NCBI GenBank assembly: GCA_030149165.1
Contig: JASBRY010000001.1
Coordinates: 124,001-188,000 of the forward strand
Direction of reading: 5' to 3'
DNA: 64,000 nt
Source of the DNA: Phycisphaerales bacterium
Lineage (GTDB): Bacteria > Planctomycetota > Phycisphaerae > Phycisphaerales > UBA1924
Shown here: positions 19,095-27,912 of the stretch, piece by piece
How positions within the stretch are numbered: the stretch's first letter is position 1
How the letters are laid out: each line of letters starts with the position of its first letter
Program-made: the position numbers and the translations under genes
Notes under the pieces: generated by a model
What the model was told of the DNA's origin: nothing
Database searches by the model: none
What the model saw: the letters and a program-made list of their open reading frames with translations, nothing else

Positions 19095-20006
19095 TCATCG
19101 GCGTCGGCGCACCCCCGCCAAGCCCGCGAGCCCAAGCATCGCCATCGACGATGGGGCCGGGACCACAGTCATCGAGGTAATCAGCGCCCCACCACCGATC
19201 TCTCCGAGCGCACTCCCGGCACCCGTGCTCAGATCAATACGCCAGAATGTCGAACTCGAAAAATCATCACTCACAACACTCGCGAACGCGACACCAGTCG
19301 CGCCCGAAATGTCAAAGCTCAGTGTGTCATTCAGATCTACGCCGACACTACCAACAGTCATCAGCGTGCCCGCGCTGTTCGCTTGAGTAACGAGCATGTC
19401 CAGACCAGTGTCGATGCCGTAGAGCTGCGTCGAACTCGCGCCCGCGAAACTGTTGGTGTACGCCGAACCCACAACATTCGGATCCATGCCCTCGTTCATA
19501 TCGCCCGCGCCAAAGAACAAGCTGGTGACTTGTGTTGCGGTTCCATCATTGGGATTGAGCACCAAGTTCTGGTTCGCATCACTCACAACACGAATGCGAT
19601 CGATCACCGGATTGAAATCAAACCCATAGCTCGACCCATTCGTAGCCGGAGCAAACGGCCCACTCCCAACCTGCGTAGCAATACCAGTCGTCGCGTCAAT
19701 CGTGTACACATTGTTGAAACTCCCAAGCGCGTACAGCTGACCTGTAGAAGGACGGATATCAATCCCGCGCACCTGCTCGTTGCTCTGCAATCCCGAGATC
19801 GCTACACCACTGAGCAGATTCGAAGTGTCACCCGAATCAAAGCTCACGAGTGTCTGCGTATCCGTCACGCCGTAGATAAGCTCCGCGTTCGCAACCCCCG
19901 CGAGTGAGATCACCGCCGCGACCGCCGCAGCGCGCCCTACACACCCGAGCGTCGTGCCTGATCCTGTTTGATTCGTTTGTGTTTGAGTATTTGTTGTATT
20001 CCACAT
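19095..20006 (-). CDS. DUF4394 protein with PEP-CTERM-like sorting tail
   Basis: The 303-residue secreted protein has a long N-terminal region with a signal segment (about residues 22-42, AAAVAAVISLAGVANA) and a DUF4394 domain with stretches such as IYGVTDTQTLVSFD and FDFNPVIDRIRVVSDANQN. The C-terminus VPAPSSMAMLGLAGLAG ending in four basic residues is the exosortase-type sorting signal: Pro-containing motif, hydrophobic helix, Arg cluster. No exosortase gene is in the window. The start has GGAGTC seven bases upstream. Function of DUF4394 is not established. Confidence 0.88.
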   Translation of the reverse strand: MWNTTNTQTQTNQTGSGTTLGCVGRAAAVAAVISLAGVANAELIYGVTDTQTLVSFDSGDTSNLLSGVAISGLQSNEQVRGIDIRPSTGQLYALGSFNNVYTIDATTGIATQVGSGPFAPATNGSSYGFDFNPVIDRIRVVSDANQNLVLNPNDGTATQVTSLFFGAGDMNEGMDPNVVGSAYTNSFAGASSTQLYGIDTGLDMLVTQANSAGTLMTVGSVGVDLNDTLSFDISGATGVAFASVVSDDFSSSTFWRIDLSTGAGSALGEIGGGALITSMTVVPAPSSMAMLGLAGLAGVRRRR

Positions 20007-20214
20007 AGAAGACTCCAGTATTCATTTGTAAGAAGCATGCTCCACATACCTCTGGACATAGGAGATCCCCGTCCATATCAATGGATCCTCGAATCTCTCC
20101 TCGCTTGGTCTTTCGGAAGCACTTCACGAAGTGTTTTTGAACTTCTCTAAGTTTTTTCATCGAGCTTTGTGGTACACTCCCCACGCACATGCCAAGCTCT
20201 TGCAAGTAAACACA

Positions 20215-20826
20215 ATGTGCACCATCTTCCGGAGTCACTCTTTGTCTTCAATCCTTCAACGCATCGCAAACGGAGATGAATCCGCCGCAAGTGAATGCGT
20301 GCGGGAATACGGCGGTCTCATCTGGCGCCTCGCGCGGCGCTACCTCGATCGCGCCCAATCCGAAGTCGAAGACGCCGTGCAAGATGTCTTCCTTGAAATC
20401 TGGATCAGCGCCCACCGCTACGACCCCTCGAAGGGATCTGAAGCATCATTCATCGCGACACTCGCGCACCGACGCATAATTGATCAGCAACGCAAAATCA
20501 CTTCACGCCGCAGACACGAAAGAGCAGCGGTTCAAGAACTCAAAGCATCCGGCGCTTCCTACCAAGCCCCCGATCAGAGCGGAACCAGCGCCCAAGCACC
20601 GATGTTCCGACAAGAGGTCGCCGACGGATTCAATGAACTGCCTGAGACCGAGCAGACCGCCCTCTGGATGTCCGCGTTCCACGGCTTGAGCCACAGAGAA
20701 ATCAGCGATCTCACCAATGCACCGGTCGGGACCGTCAAATCAAGGATCAGACGAGCAATGATCCGGATGACCAAGTCGATCCTCGGCGATACCGCCGACC
20801 TCTCATGCGAAGGGAGCAACCCATGA
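20215..20826 (+). CDS. ECF-family RNA polymerase sigma factor
   Basis: The protein has sigma region 2 (YGGLIWRLARRYL, then DAVQDVFLEIW) and region 4 (LPETEQTALWMSAFHGLSH followed by a helix-turn-helix with APVGTVKSRIRRA). ATG at 20215 gives 203 residues; an in-frame GTG at 20131 would add 28 residues that do not look like sigma factor. Its stop overlaps the anti-sigma start by 4 bases. It is divergent from the DUF4394 gene. It probably directs its own operon and perhaps the photolyase, carbonic anhydrase and fasciclin genes nearby. Confidence 0.9.
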   Translation: MCTIFRSHSLSSILQRIANGDESAASECVREYGGLIWRLARRYLDRAQSEVEDAVQDVFLEIWISAHRYDPSKGSEASFIATLAHRRIIDQQRKITSRRRHERAAVQELKASGASYQAPDQSGTSAQAPMFRQEVADGFNELPETEQTALWMSAFHGLSHREISDLTNAPVGTVKSRIRRAMIRMTKSILGDTADLSCEGSNP

Positions 20827-21905
20827 GCGGACATCACGACTCCAATGATCGGCTCCTCGAGCTTCTCGCTGCGCAACAGCTCGGCGATCTCGCGCCCGAA
20901 GAACGCGACGAACTCCAAGAACTCACCCAACAACTCAACATAGATCCGGACCAACTCCCAGACCATATCCTCGGCGAGCTCCTCGTCATGCTCGACCAAC
21001 AATCAAGTGACCAGGATCAACTCCCTGCGGATTTGGCGCGCCGACTCGAAACCAGCGGACGAGCCGCGATCGTCAGCGCCGCCGCGCCCGACTCGTTCCG
21101 CATCCCAACCGACGCGCCACAGCAGCAGTCCGGTTCGAAGCTCTGGGGTTGGATGACCACCGCCGCAGCAGTCATCGCGATCGGTGCGTCCATCTTCGCC
21201 GTCTCCAACTACAACAAACGCAAGCAAGCCACAACCCAGTACGAGTCCCAGCTCGCCGCGCTGCAAACCAAGATTGACAACAACAACGATCTGCTGCAAG
21301 CAAGCCGGCTCGCCGCCGAGCAGACGCAGCAAGAACTCGAAGCGCTCCAACTCACCAACGATGCGCAAGCAACACGCCTCGCCGAACTCGACCGCTCGCG
21401 TCTCGAGCTCGCGGACCAACTCGCCGAAGCGACCTCCTCACTCCAGAACGCACGCGACACCATCGCGATGTACGAGACCCCGCTGAGTCCAGAACAACTC
21501 GCCGAGAACAGAACCAAACTGCTCACCGTCCCCGACGCGGTCCAAATCGCTTGGCAACCCTTCGACCTCCCCGATGCGCCCGCCGAACAGCAAGGCGTGC
21601 GAGGCGATGTCGTCTGGAGCGACGACCTCCAAGAAGGATACATCCGCTTCGTCGGACTCAAACCAAACGATCCGAATGTCGAGCAGTACCAGATCTGGGT
21701 CATCGACGAACGCGGACTGGAACAAAAAGTCAGCGGAGGGATCTTCAACGCCTCCGCCGAAGGAGAGATCGTCGTTCCAATCACACCAGGCATCGATGTC
21801 GGACGCGTCGCGCTCTTCGCGATCACCATCGAAGAGCCCGGAGGAACCTGGGTCCCAGACCTCTCCCGCCGCGTCGTCGTCGCGCCGCGTGAAGAAGACG
21901 GTTAA
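20823..21905 (+). CDS. Membrane anti-sigma factor, RskA-like
   Basis: A cytoplasmic N-terminal helical domain (about residues 1-90) is followed by one membrane segment (TTAAAVIAIGASIFAV), a long coiled coil outside the membrane (about 130-215, rich in Gln, Glu and Leu), and an RskA-type C-terminal domain with YQIWVIDERG and ALFAITIEEPGGT. RskA-like proteins hold their partner ECF sigma factor inactive until proteolysis. ATG at 20823 is chosen because it forms an ATGA overlap with the sigma gene and has GGGAGC upstream. Confidence 0.88.
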   Translation: MSGHHDSNDRLLELLAAQQLGDLAPEERDELQELTQQLNIDPDQLPDHILGELLVMLDQQSSDQDQLPADLARRLETSGRAAIVSAAAPDSFRIPTDAPQQQSGSKLWGWMTTAAAVIAIGASIFAVSNYNKRKQATTQYESQLAALQTKIDNNNDLLQASRLAAEQTQQELEALQLTNDAQATRLAELDRSRLELADQLAEATSSLQNARDTIAMYETPLSPEQLAENRTKLLTVPDAVQIAWQPFDLPDAPAEQQGVRGDVVWSDDLQEGYIRFVGLKPNDPNVEQYQIWVIDERGLEQKVSGGIFNASAEGEIVVPITPGIDVGRVALFAITIEEPGGTWVPDLSRRVVVAPREEDG

Positions 21906-21920
21906 TAACTCCCATTCATT

Positions 21921-23351
21921 TCAATCACGGATCGCTTTGAACGCCTCGATCGCTTCATTCCGCGTCGTCGAGTGATCCACAATCGGTTCGGGATACTCGA
22001 TCGAACTCCGCAGCAATCCCGGAATCGTCTGAGGCTCATGCACCGCGCTCCCCTCCACCCCCGCAAGCTCCGGAACATAGCGACGGATGAACTCCCCATC
22101 GGGATCGCACTTCTTTGACTGCGAATAGGGATTAAAGATCCGGAAGTACGGCGCCGCATCCGTGCCTGTCGAAGCCGACCACTGCCACCCCCCATTGTTC
22201 GCCGACAAGTCCCCATCAATCAAGTGACGCATAAAGAACCGCTCACCCAAACGCCAATCAAGAAACAGATTCTTCGTGAGGAACATCGCGACGATCATCC
22301 GCAATCGATTATGCATCCATCCAGTCTGCGCAAGCTGCCGCATCGCCGCATCCACGATCGGATACCCCGTGCGTCCCTCGCACCATGCCTGGAAGTGCTC
22401 GTCGTTCTCTTTCCACTCGATCCGCTCTGTCTCCAACTGAAACGGGCGATGCATGCTCACGCGCGGAAATCCAACCAGAATATGTTTGTAAAACTCTCTC
22501 CAGATCAGCTCGCTGATCCAGTGCACAATCCCCATGGATCCCTTCTCCAGCTCGCCGTTGTTCGCTTCGACCGCCGCGTGCACACATGTGTGCAGCGAGA
22601 TCACACCACTCACCAAATAGGGCGACAACTTGCTTGTCCCCTCAATCGCCGGCAGATCCCGCTCTTCCTTATACGCATCCCCATGATCACGCAAATACGA
22701 TTTCAGCATCTTCTTCGCGACCTGCTCCCCCGCATCCCAGTGATTCTCATCCGTCGATTCAAACGCGAAGCCCTCCACTTCGCTCGGAACCGAATCACCC
22801 GATCCCACCATCGATTTCTGCTTCTTTGGTTTCCCGATCGGCTTCACGCGATCCGCATGCTCTCGATACGCCTTGTACCACGAGCGTTTGAACGGCGAGT
22901 ACACCTTGTAATACCCCCCATCCCCGGTCGTGATCTCCCCCGGCTCAAACACGCACTGATCCGTGAACGACTCCACCCCAATCCCATGCTCCTTGAACAA
23001 ATCCTCCACCGATTCATCGCGGATCCGTTCATTCAACTCATATTCACGATTGAAACACAACCGATCACACCCATGCTCACGAGACAACTCCAGCAGCGCC
23101 CCCGCGACATCGTCGAACCGATCAACCTCGATCACACGCAGCGCGATATTGAGCTTCTTGAGTTCATCCGAAAGACACTGCAGATTCCGAAGCACGAAAT
23201 CCACCTTGATCGGCGCCATGTCATGCTCATCCCACTGTCCAGGTGTGACGACATACACCCCAACCACCCCATCATCCGATTTCGCCGCGGCTTGGAGCGC
23301 CGGATTGTCATCCACCCTTAAATCTGTTCGGAACCACATCAAAGACGACAT
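21921..23351 (-). CDS. phrB: Deoxyribodipyrimidine photolyase (class I CPD type)
   Basis: The 476-residue flavoprotein repairs UV pyrimidine dimers with blue light. It begins with the antenna-domain sequence LMWFRTDLRVDDNPAL and has the FAD domain with WISELIWREFYKHIL, GRTGYPIVDAAMRQL, GWMHNRLRM and ANNGGWQWSASTGTDAAPYFR. The length is typical. It converges with the anti-sigma gene, leaving 15 bases between stops. Association with an ECF/anti-sigma pair suggests light or oxidative stress control. Confidence 0.96.
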   Translation of the reverse strand: MSSLMWFRTDLRVDDNPALQAAAKSDDGVVGVYVVTPGQWDEHDMAPIKVDFVLRNLQCLSDELKKLNIALRVIEVDRFDDVAGALLELSREHGCDRLCFNREYELNERIRDESVEDLFKEHGIGVESFTDQCVFEPGEITTGDGGYYKVYSPFKRSWYKAYREHADRVKPIGKPKKQKSMVGSGDSVPSEVEGFAFESTDENHWDAGEQVAKKMLKSYLRDHGDAYKEERDLPAIEGTSKLSPYLVSGVISLHTCVHAAVEANNGELEKGSMGIVHWISELIWREFYKHILVGFPRVSMHRPFQLETERIEWKENDEHFQAWCEGRTGYPIVDAAMRQLAQTGWMHNRLRMIVAMFLTKNLFLDWRLGERFFMRHLIDGDLSANNGGWQWSASTGTDAAPYFRIFNPYSQSKKCDPDGEFIRRYVPELAGVEGSAVHEPQTIPGLLRSSIEYPEPIVDHSTTRNEAIEAFKAIRD

Positions 23352-23430
23352 ACGAGACCTCCACTGTCCATCTCATTCGATGATTGCCTCTATACCCGAT
23401 GCACACCATGAGAACATTTGATGGTAATCG

Positions 23431-23463
23431 AAAAGAACAGCCGCAGGATTTCCCCGCGGCTGC
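23431..23463 (-). terminator. Terminator after the carbonic anhydrase gene
   Basis: The stem CAGCCGC/GCGGCTG (23438-23444 and 23456-23462) is followed on the minus strand by TTCTTTTCG. It separates carbonic anhydrase from the photolyase transcript. Confidence 0.7.
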
Positions 23464-23495
23464 TTGAGAATCAAGTCGACTTCAACTCAGCGCAC

Positions 23496-24233
23496 TTAAT
23501 CCATCCAGGTCACGCGCCCAGTGTCAAGATCATACATGGCGCCAACAACTTTGAGCTCACCCTTCCGAACCAAGTCTGCAAGCACAGGACTCCGCAATTG
23601 TATATCACGCACCGTCTGCTTGACATTCGCCTTAGTCACAGACTCAACCAGTGCAGTGTTCTTTGAACTGCGTTCGCCTGGAACACCACTTGTGTTCACA
23701 TCAATGTTTGCAAGCGTCGCCGTCAAGTTACCAAGCTCCGCTTGATCGATTGCACCCTTGACTGCACCGCATGACTCGTGGCCGAGCACAACAATAAGTT
23801 TCGAACCAGCGACCACTGTGCCGAACTCCATGCTGCCAAGCATGTCAATGTTCTCAAAGTTCCCCGCGACGCGACCAACAAAGATGTCGCCGATGCCCTG
23901 ATCAAAAACAATCTCCGGCGGCACACGCGAATCCAAACACCCAAGCACAATCGCCTTTGGATACTGACCCGAAGCGGTCAACTCTGCTTGGGTCAGATAG
24001 TCGTATCCGCGTGTATCACCCGATACAAACCGATCGTTCCCGGCTTTCAGATCCGCGAGCACATCGTCTGGGGTCATCGACTTCTGCGCTTCCGATGTTG
24101 TCACCGATGAGTCCGAGCCCATCTGGGTTGTTGCACAACCCGACAGAACAGTGGACAAGCCCAGCAACCCAAGCATTCCAAGTGATGCTTTCCAAGTTCC
24201 AAATGCACTGGGTGAATAGGTGATGAGTTTCAT
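23496..24233 (-). CDS. Beta-class carbonic anhydrase with lipoprotein signal
   Basis: The zinc enzyme interconverts CO2 and bicarbonate. Zinc ligands and the catalytic dyad are visible: Cys99, Asp101 and Arg103 in GCLDSRVPPE, and His152 and Cys155 in GHESCGAVKGA. The first 33 residues form a lipoprotein signal ending in the lipobox LSGC (Cys33), so the enzyme should be anchored outside the inner membrane, whereas most beta enzymes are cytoplasmic. ATG at 24233 is preferred over 24293 because GGAGAA lies just upstream. Confidence 0.9.
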   Translation of the reverse strand: MKLITYSPSAFGTWKASLGMLGLLGLSTVLSGCATTQMGSDSSVTTSEAQKSMTPDDVLADLKAGNDRFVSGDTRGYDYLTQAELTASGQYPKAIVLGCLDSRVPPEIVFDQGIGDIFVGRVAGNFENIDMLGSMEFGTVVAGSKLIVVLGHESCGAVKGAIDQAELGNLTATLANIDVNTSGVPGERSSKNTALVESVTKANVKQTVRDIQLRSPVLADLVRKGELKVVGAMYDLDTGRVTWMD

Positions 24234-24607
24234 AGCAAATTCTCCATGTCTTAGACAAAGAAAAAACAACGATCTACGACTCTGTAGATCCAATCTGACG
24301 CGCTGAAGTGGACTTCTTGGAGTGCCACCTCAGCATGCAGATTGACCAGTGGGTTCGATGACCAGTTCGCGCTTGATACCAATAGAGACGAAAAATCGGC
24401 AGCTTCATATAAACAGGATCCTAACATCCTGTCCTGTCTTGGGTTGCACACATTGGAGAACTGAACTCCAATGGACATATTTGGTGTCCACCACGCCAAC
24501 TCGCACGAAGTACACCGAAATGACGCGAACTCGAGTTCGATGGGTTTCTCGGCCCTGACTCTGCTGCGATCAAACCAACCACATACACACAACCCTGAGA
24601 GATACCA
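24234..24607. other. 374-base intergenic region between divergent genes
   Basis: This stretch should hold the promoters of carbonic anhydrase (left) and the fasciclin gene (right). It includes a 7-bp inverted repeat ATTGGAG/CTCCAAT at 24452-24472 and a 6-bp one CAGGAT/ATCCTG near 24414-24430. Neither is followed by a T-run. No convincing coding frame, tRNA or known riboswitch was seen. Confidence 0.5.
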
Positions 24608-26350
24608 ATGCATCTGAAAGCCGCAACCATCGCAAGCCTCCTCCTGCTAACAACTACCGCATCAAGCCAACCCCTCAACCTTGATTTCGATCAAGGTGTG
24701 GAATCCTGGCGCGTCGTTGTTGACGGTGTCATGGGCGGACGCTCCACAGGCCGTGTCACACAACAAGAGACCGGCATTCTCACTTTCAGTGGGAACCTCT
24801 CTCTCGAAAACAACGGCGGATTCTCTCAGATCCGCAAGAATATCGACGAAGGTGCCCTCACAGACCAAGACGGACTCGAACTCGTTGTCCGAGGTGATGG
24901 CCGCACATACCAGTTCGACATCCGCACATCAAATGTCAGACTCATGGCCGGGGGTTACCAACTCAAATTCGACACCACCGATGGTGAATGGACAACCATT
25001 CAACTCCCCTTCGACGAGTTCCGCCTCTACTCCTTCGGACGCAAGGTCCCAAACCCACCCGCGCTCGACATCTCCAAGATCGAATCCATCGGAGTCACCC
25101 TCGCCGACTACAACACAGGCGAGTTCGAAATCGAGTTCGACTCAATCCGTTCATACAACACATCCACAATCACTGCTACGAAAGCTCCATCACACTCAAT
25201 CACTTCAGCTGATCAAACAGTCATCGATGTAGCGAGAGCCGCAGGACTCAACACGCTGATTGATCTAATCGACCTCGCAGAAATCGAACTACCCAACAAT
25301 GAGAACCTGACAGTCTTCGCCCCAACCGAAGAAGCGTTCAGCAAACTCCCAGCTGAGACTGTGAAGTACCTTACCGCCCCAGAAGGGAAAGATACGCTGC
25401 GATCGATCCTCACCTATCACATCGTACCCAACACCACACGCTCAAGCGATCTGCTGAATATCCGCTCACTGCCAACACTCAACGGTCAATCTTTGAGCGT
25501 CTCCCTCAACAACAGCATCACCATCGCTGGAGCCTCGGTCAAAGCAACCGACATCCCATTCAATCAAGGGGTCGTCCATGTCATCGACTCCGTTCTCATC
25601 CCAGAGTCGCAGTCCATCCTCGACATAGCGATCAACTCAGATCAACTCTCAACCCTCGTCGCAGCGGTACAAGCCGCGGGAATCGAGGACCAGCTCTCAT
25701 CCGAGAATGGACCATGGACCGTCTTCGCTCCAGCAAACTCTGCATTCGCATCACTCCCAGACGGCGTGCTCGACTCACTTCTCAAGTCATCCAATCGAGC
25801 CGCACTCATCGACACCCTGGGACTCCATCTTGTGCCTGGAAGAATCTCAAGCAACGAACTGCTCATCAACAAAAAAGCACGCACATTCTTCGGACACACC
25901 ATCGACTTCACGCTTCGTGACGGACAACTCGCCGTCCAAGATGCCAAAATCCTCAAGGCGGACATCCAAGCATCCAACGGCGTCATCCACATCATCGACT
26001 CGGTCATCACCAAAAGCAGACCAAAGCAACAATCTCAAACTCAACTCTCAAGCACCCAACTCAACTCACAGATCATGAACATCTACGAACTCGCAGTCGA
26101 GCGCGGCGTCCCGCTCTTCAACATGGGTCAGCACCGTGCATGCGCTTCGATCTATGAGGTCGCGATCGAATCCGTCCTGGCGCTCGCGCCCAACGCGCTC
26201 GACCCCAACACGACAGACCGACTCATGCTCGCGCTCTCAGAAGCATCTACAAAGAACAACTGGAGCGACCGCGCCTGGATCTACCGCCGCGCACTCGACG
26301 ACATGATCAGAAACTTCCGGTCGATCAGCCAAGCACACACCCGAGGCTAA
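24608..26350 (+). CDS. Secreted CIA30 plus double fasciclin (FAS1) domain protein
   Basis: After a signal peptide (to about residue 20) comes a CIA30/NDUFAF1-like carbohydrate-binding-type domain (about 24-185, with VVVDGVMGGRSTGRV). Two FAS1 domains follow (about 200-335 and 337-475), each with the H1 box (NLTVFAPTEEAFSKL and PWTVFAPANSAFASL) and the H2 box (GVVHVIDSVLIP and GVIHIIDSVI). The last 95 residues are helical and unrecognised. FAS1 domains mediate adhesion, and fasciclin proteins are classic targets of RskA/SigK-type control in actinobacteria, which fits the nearby sigma/anti-sigma pair. Confidence 0.88.
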   Translation: MHLKAATIASLLLLTTTASSQPLNLDFDQGVESWRVVVDGVMGGRSTGRVTQQETGILTFSGNLSLENNGGFSQIRKNIDEGALTDQDGLELVVRGDGRTYQFDIRTSNVRLMAGGYQLKFDTTDGEWTTIQLPFDEFRLYSFGRKVPNPPALDISKIESIGVTLADYNTGEFEIEFDSIRSYNTSTITATKAPSHSITSADQTVIDVARAAGLNTLIDLIDLAEIELPNNENLTVFAPTEEAFSKLPAETVKYLTAPEGKDTLRSILTYHIVPNTTRSSDLLNIRSLPTLNGQSLSVSLNNSITIAGASVKATDIPFNQGVVHVIDSVLIPESQSILDIAINSDQLSTLVAAVQAAGIEDQLSSENGPWTVFAPANSAFASLPDGVLDSLLKSSNRAALIDTLGLHLVPGRISSNELLINKKARTFFGHTIDFTLRDGQLAVQDAKILKADIQASNGVIHIIDSVITKSRPKQQSQTQLSSTQLNSQIMNIYELAVERGVPLFNMGQHRACASIYEVAIESVLALAPNALDPNTTDRLMLALSEASTKNNWSDRAWIYRRALDDMIRNFRSISQAHTRG

Positions 26351-26383
26351 TCAGATCTCATCCTTTTCCTTTTTCACTAAACT

Positions 26384-26417
26384 AAAACGCCACTGGCTTC
26401 AAACCAGCGGCGTTTTC
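26384..26417 (+). terminator. Terminator between the fasciclin gene and tRNA-Ala, probably bidirectional
   Basis: The stem AAAACGCC with CTGG extension pairs with CCAG and GGCGTTTT across a short loop. T-runs occur on both strands, so it could end transcription from the fasciclin gene and from the converging tRNA gene. Confidence 0.75.
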
Positions 26418-26423
26418 TGTAAG

Positions 26424-26496
<73 letters not shown>

Positions 26497-26678
26497 AATG
26501 GAACCCGGCTTTCACCGGATCACCATCGTAGTGACCCCGCCTCCGAGGTCAACCCTCCACACGCCGATTCGCCATCAATCCCCCCTCATACGCCCCATTC
26601 ATCGATCCATCCAAAAATCGACACTCCCGCTTGAGCCGACCTCGCCGAGCGCCGATCCCACCCCTGAAAGGTCCGGAT

Positions 26679-26984
26679 ATGGTCTCGGCAAATCAACTCA
26701 TCTGGTGGATCGATGCCTCGGGAATACTCCATTCCTGTGGTCAGATTGATGCTCCACCCCCGACCGCACCATCCCAGCCCGGACACTACGCGCAAGGTGT
26801 CATCAACCCAGTCGCCCGCACTGGAACCATCTCCCATGTCCAAGGCCGCAACGCGGCGCTTCAAACCGTACCGCGCGAACTCTTCGATGTCCTCGATGCA
26901 CGCTTCCCCAACACACGCTGGTGGATCCCCGACCAACAAACCACGCGATCGTCAACCCCGCGCCCAATCCCGGCCCACTACTAA
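26679..26984 (+). CDS. Small hypothetical protein (101 aa)
   Basis: The start ATG is preceded by GAAAGG at good spacing. The N-terminus VSANQLIWWIDASGILHSCG and the centre VPRELFDVLDARFPNTRWWI look like a folded, Trp-rich small protein. I do not recognise a family. It ends 5 bases before the converging pyrB stop. The opposite-strand frame here is less convincing. Confidence 0.5.
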   Translation: MVSANQLIWWIDASGILHSCGQIDAPPPTAPSQPGHYAQGVINPVARTGTISHVQGRNAALQTVPRELFDVLDARFPNTRWWIPDQQTTRSSTPRPIPAHY

Positions 26985-26989
26985 TCACA

Positions 26990-27895
26990 TCACCCAAGAC
27001 AGTGCGCAAGGACCGCTTGGCGCACAAGCACCCCGCCGCGCACCTGCTCAAGCACCACCGAACGCTCGCCGTCGGCGACTTCCGGCGCAATCTCCACACC
27101 CCGATTCATCGGACCCGGATGCATAACAATCGCGCCGTCCTTCATCCGATCCGCGCGAGCGGCGCTCATCCCGTACCGCGCGTGATACTCGCGCGTCGAA
27201 GCGAGCACCGATCCCCCGCCGCGCTCAAACTGAATCCGCAGCATCATCGCGACATCCACATCCCCAAGCACCGAATCCAGATCGTCACTCACCCCACACC
27301 CAAACACCCCCAACGATCCCGACACCATGCTGGGAGGACCAACCATCACCACCTCAGCGCCCAACGCCCTGAGCAATCCCGCGTTGCTCCGCGCTACGCG
27401 CGATGAAACCACATCCCCCACGATCGCAATCTTCAATCCACTCAAGTCCCAGCTGTCCGTGCGCTCAAACGATCGACCAATAGTCAGCGCATCCGTCAGC
27501 GCCTGCGTCGGATGCTGATGCGTCCCATCTCCTGCATTGACGATCGAGCATTTAGTGTGCGAATCAATCAACGCCGCAGCGCCGGATTGTCCGGCGCGCA
27601 CAACCATCGCATCGACCCCCATCGCTTCGATCGTCCACGCGGTGTCTAATAAGGTCTCCCCCTTCGCAACGCTCGACCCCTTGCTCGTCAGATCCACCAC
27701 CTTCGCGCCCAGCGTCTGCGCCGCGATCGAGAAACTCACGCGCGTGCGCGTGGAATCCTCAAAGAACAGATTCGCAACAACCTTTCCCTCGAGTTCATCG
27801 CCGCGCCACGCGTCCGCGTGCGCCTGACTCAACAACGACCGCAGCGCACTCGCGTCCGCGCCGTCCATCGAGAGCAGACTTTTGCCCGTCCACAT
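26990..27895 (-). CDS. pyrB: Aspartate carbamoyltransferase catalytic subunit
   Basis: This 301-residue enzyme makes N-carbamoyl-aspartate in pyrimidine synthesis. The carbamoyl-phosphate loop (FFEDSTRTRVSF), the region GDGTHQHPTQALTD and the C-terminal HPGPMNRGVEI are all intact. Length is typical. A ribosome binding site AGAGGGG lies upstream of ATG 27895. No pyrI or pyrC is adjacent; the upstream co-directional gene is an unrelated lipoprotein 17 bases away. Confidence 0.96.
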   Translation of the reverse strand: MWTGKSLLSMDGADASALRSLLSQAHADAWRGDELEGKVVANLFFEDSTRTRVSFSIAAQTLGAKVVDLTSKGSSVAKGETLLDTAWTIEAMGVDAMVVRAGQSGAAALIDSHTKCSIVNAGDGTHQHPTQALTDALTIGRSFERTDSWDLSGLKIAIVGDVVSSRVARSNAGLLRALGAEVVMVGPPSMVSGSLGVFGCGVSDDLDSVLGDVDVAMMLRIQFERGGGSVLASTREYHARYGMSAARADRMKDGAIVMHPGPMNRGVEIAPEVADGERSVVLEQVRGGVLVRQAVLAHCLG

Positions 27896-27912
27896 ACGCG
27901 TGCCCCTCTGTC

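Noticed and set aside
20101..20140. Inverted repeat CACTTC/GAAGTG followed by T-run as a terminator
   Set aside because: The loop would be only two bases and no upstream co-directional gene needs termination there; it lies in the divergent promoter region of the sigma factor and may instead be an operator.
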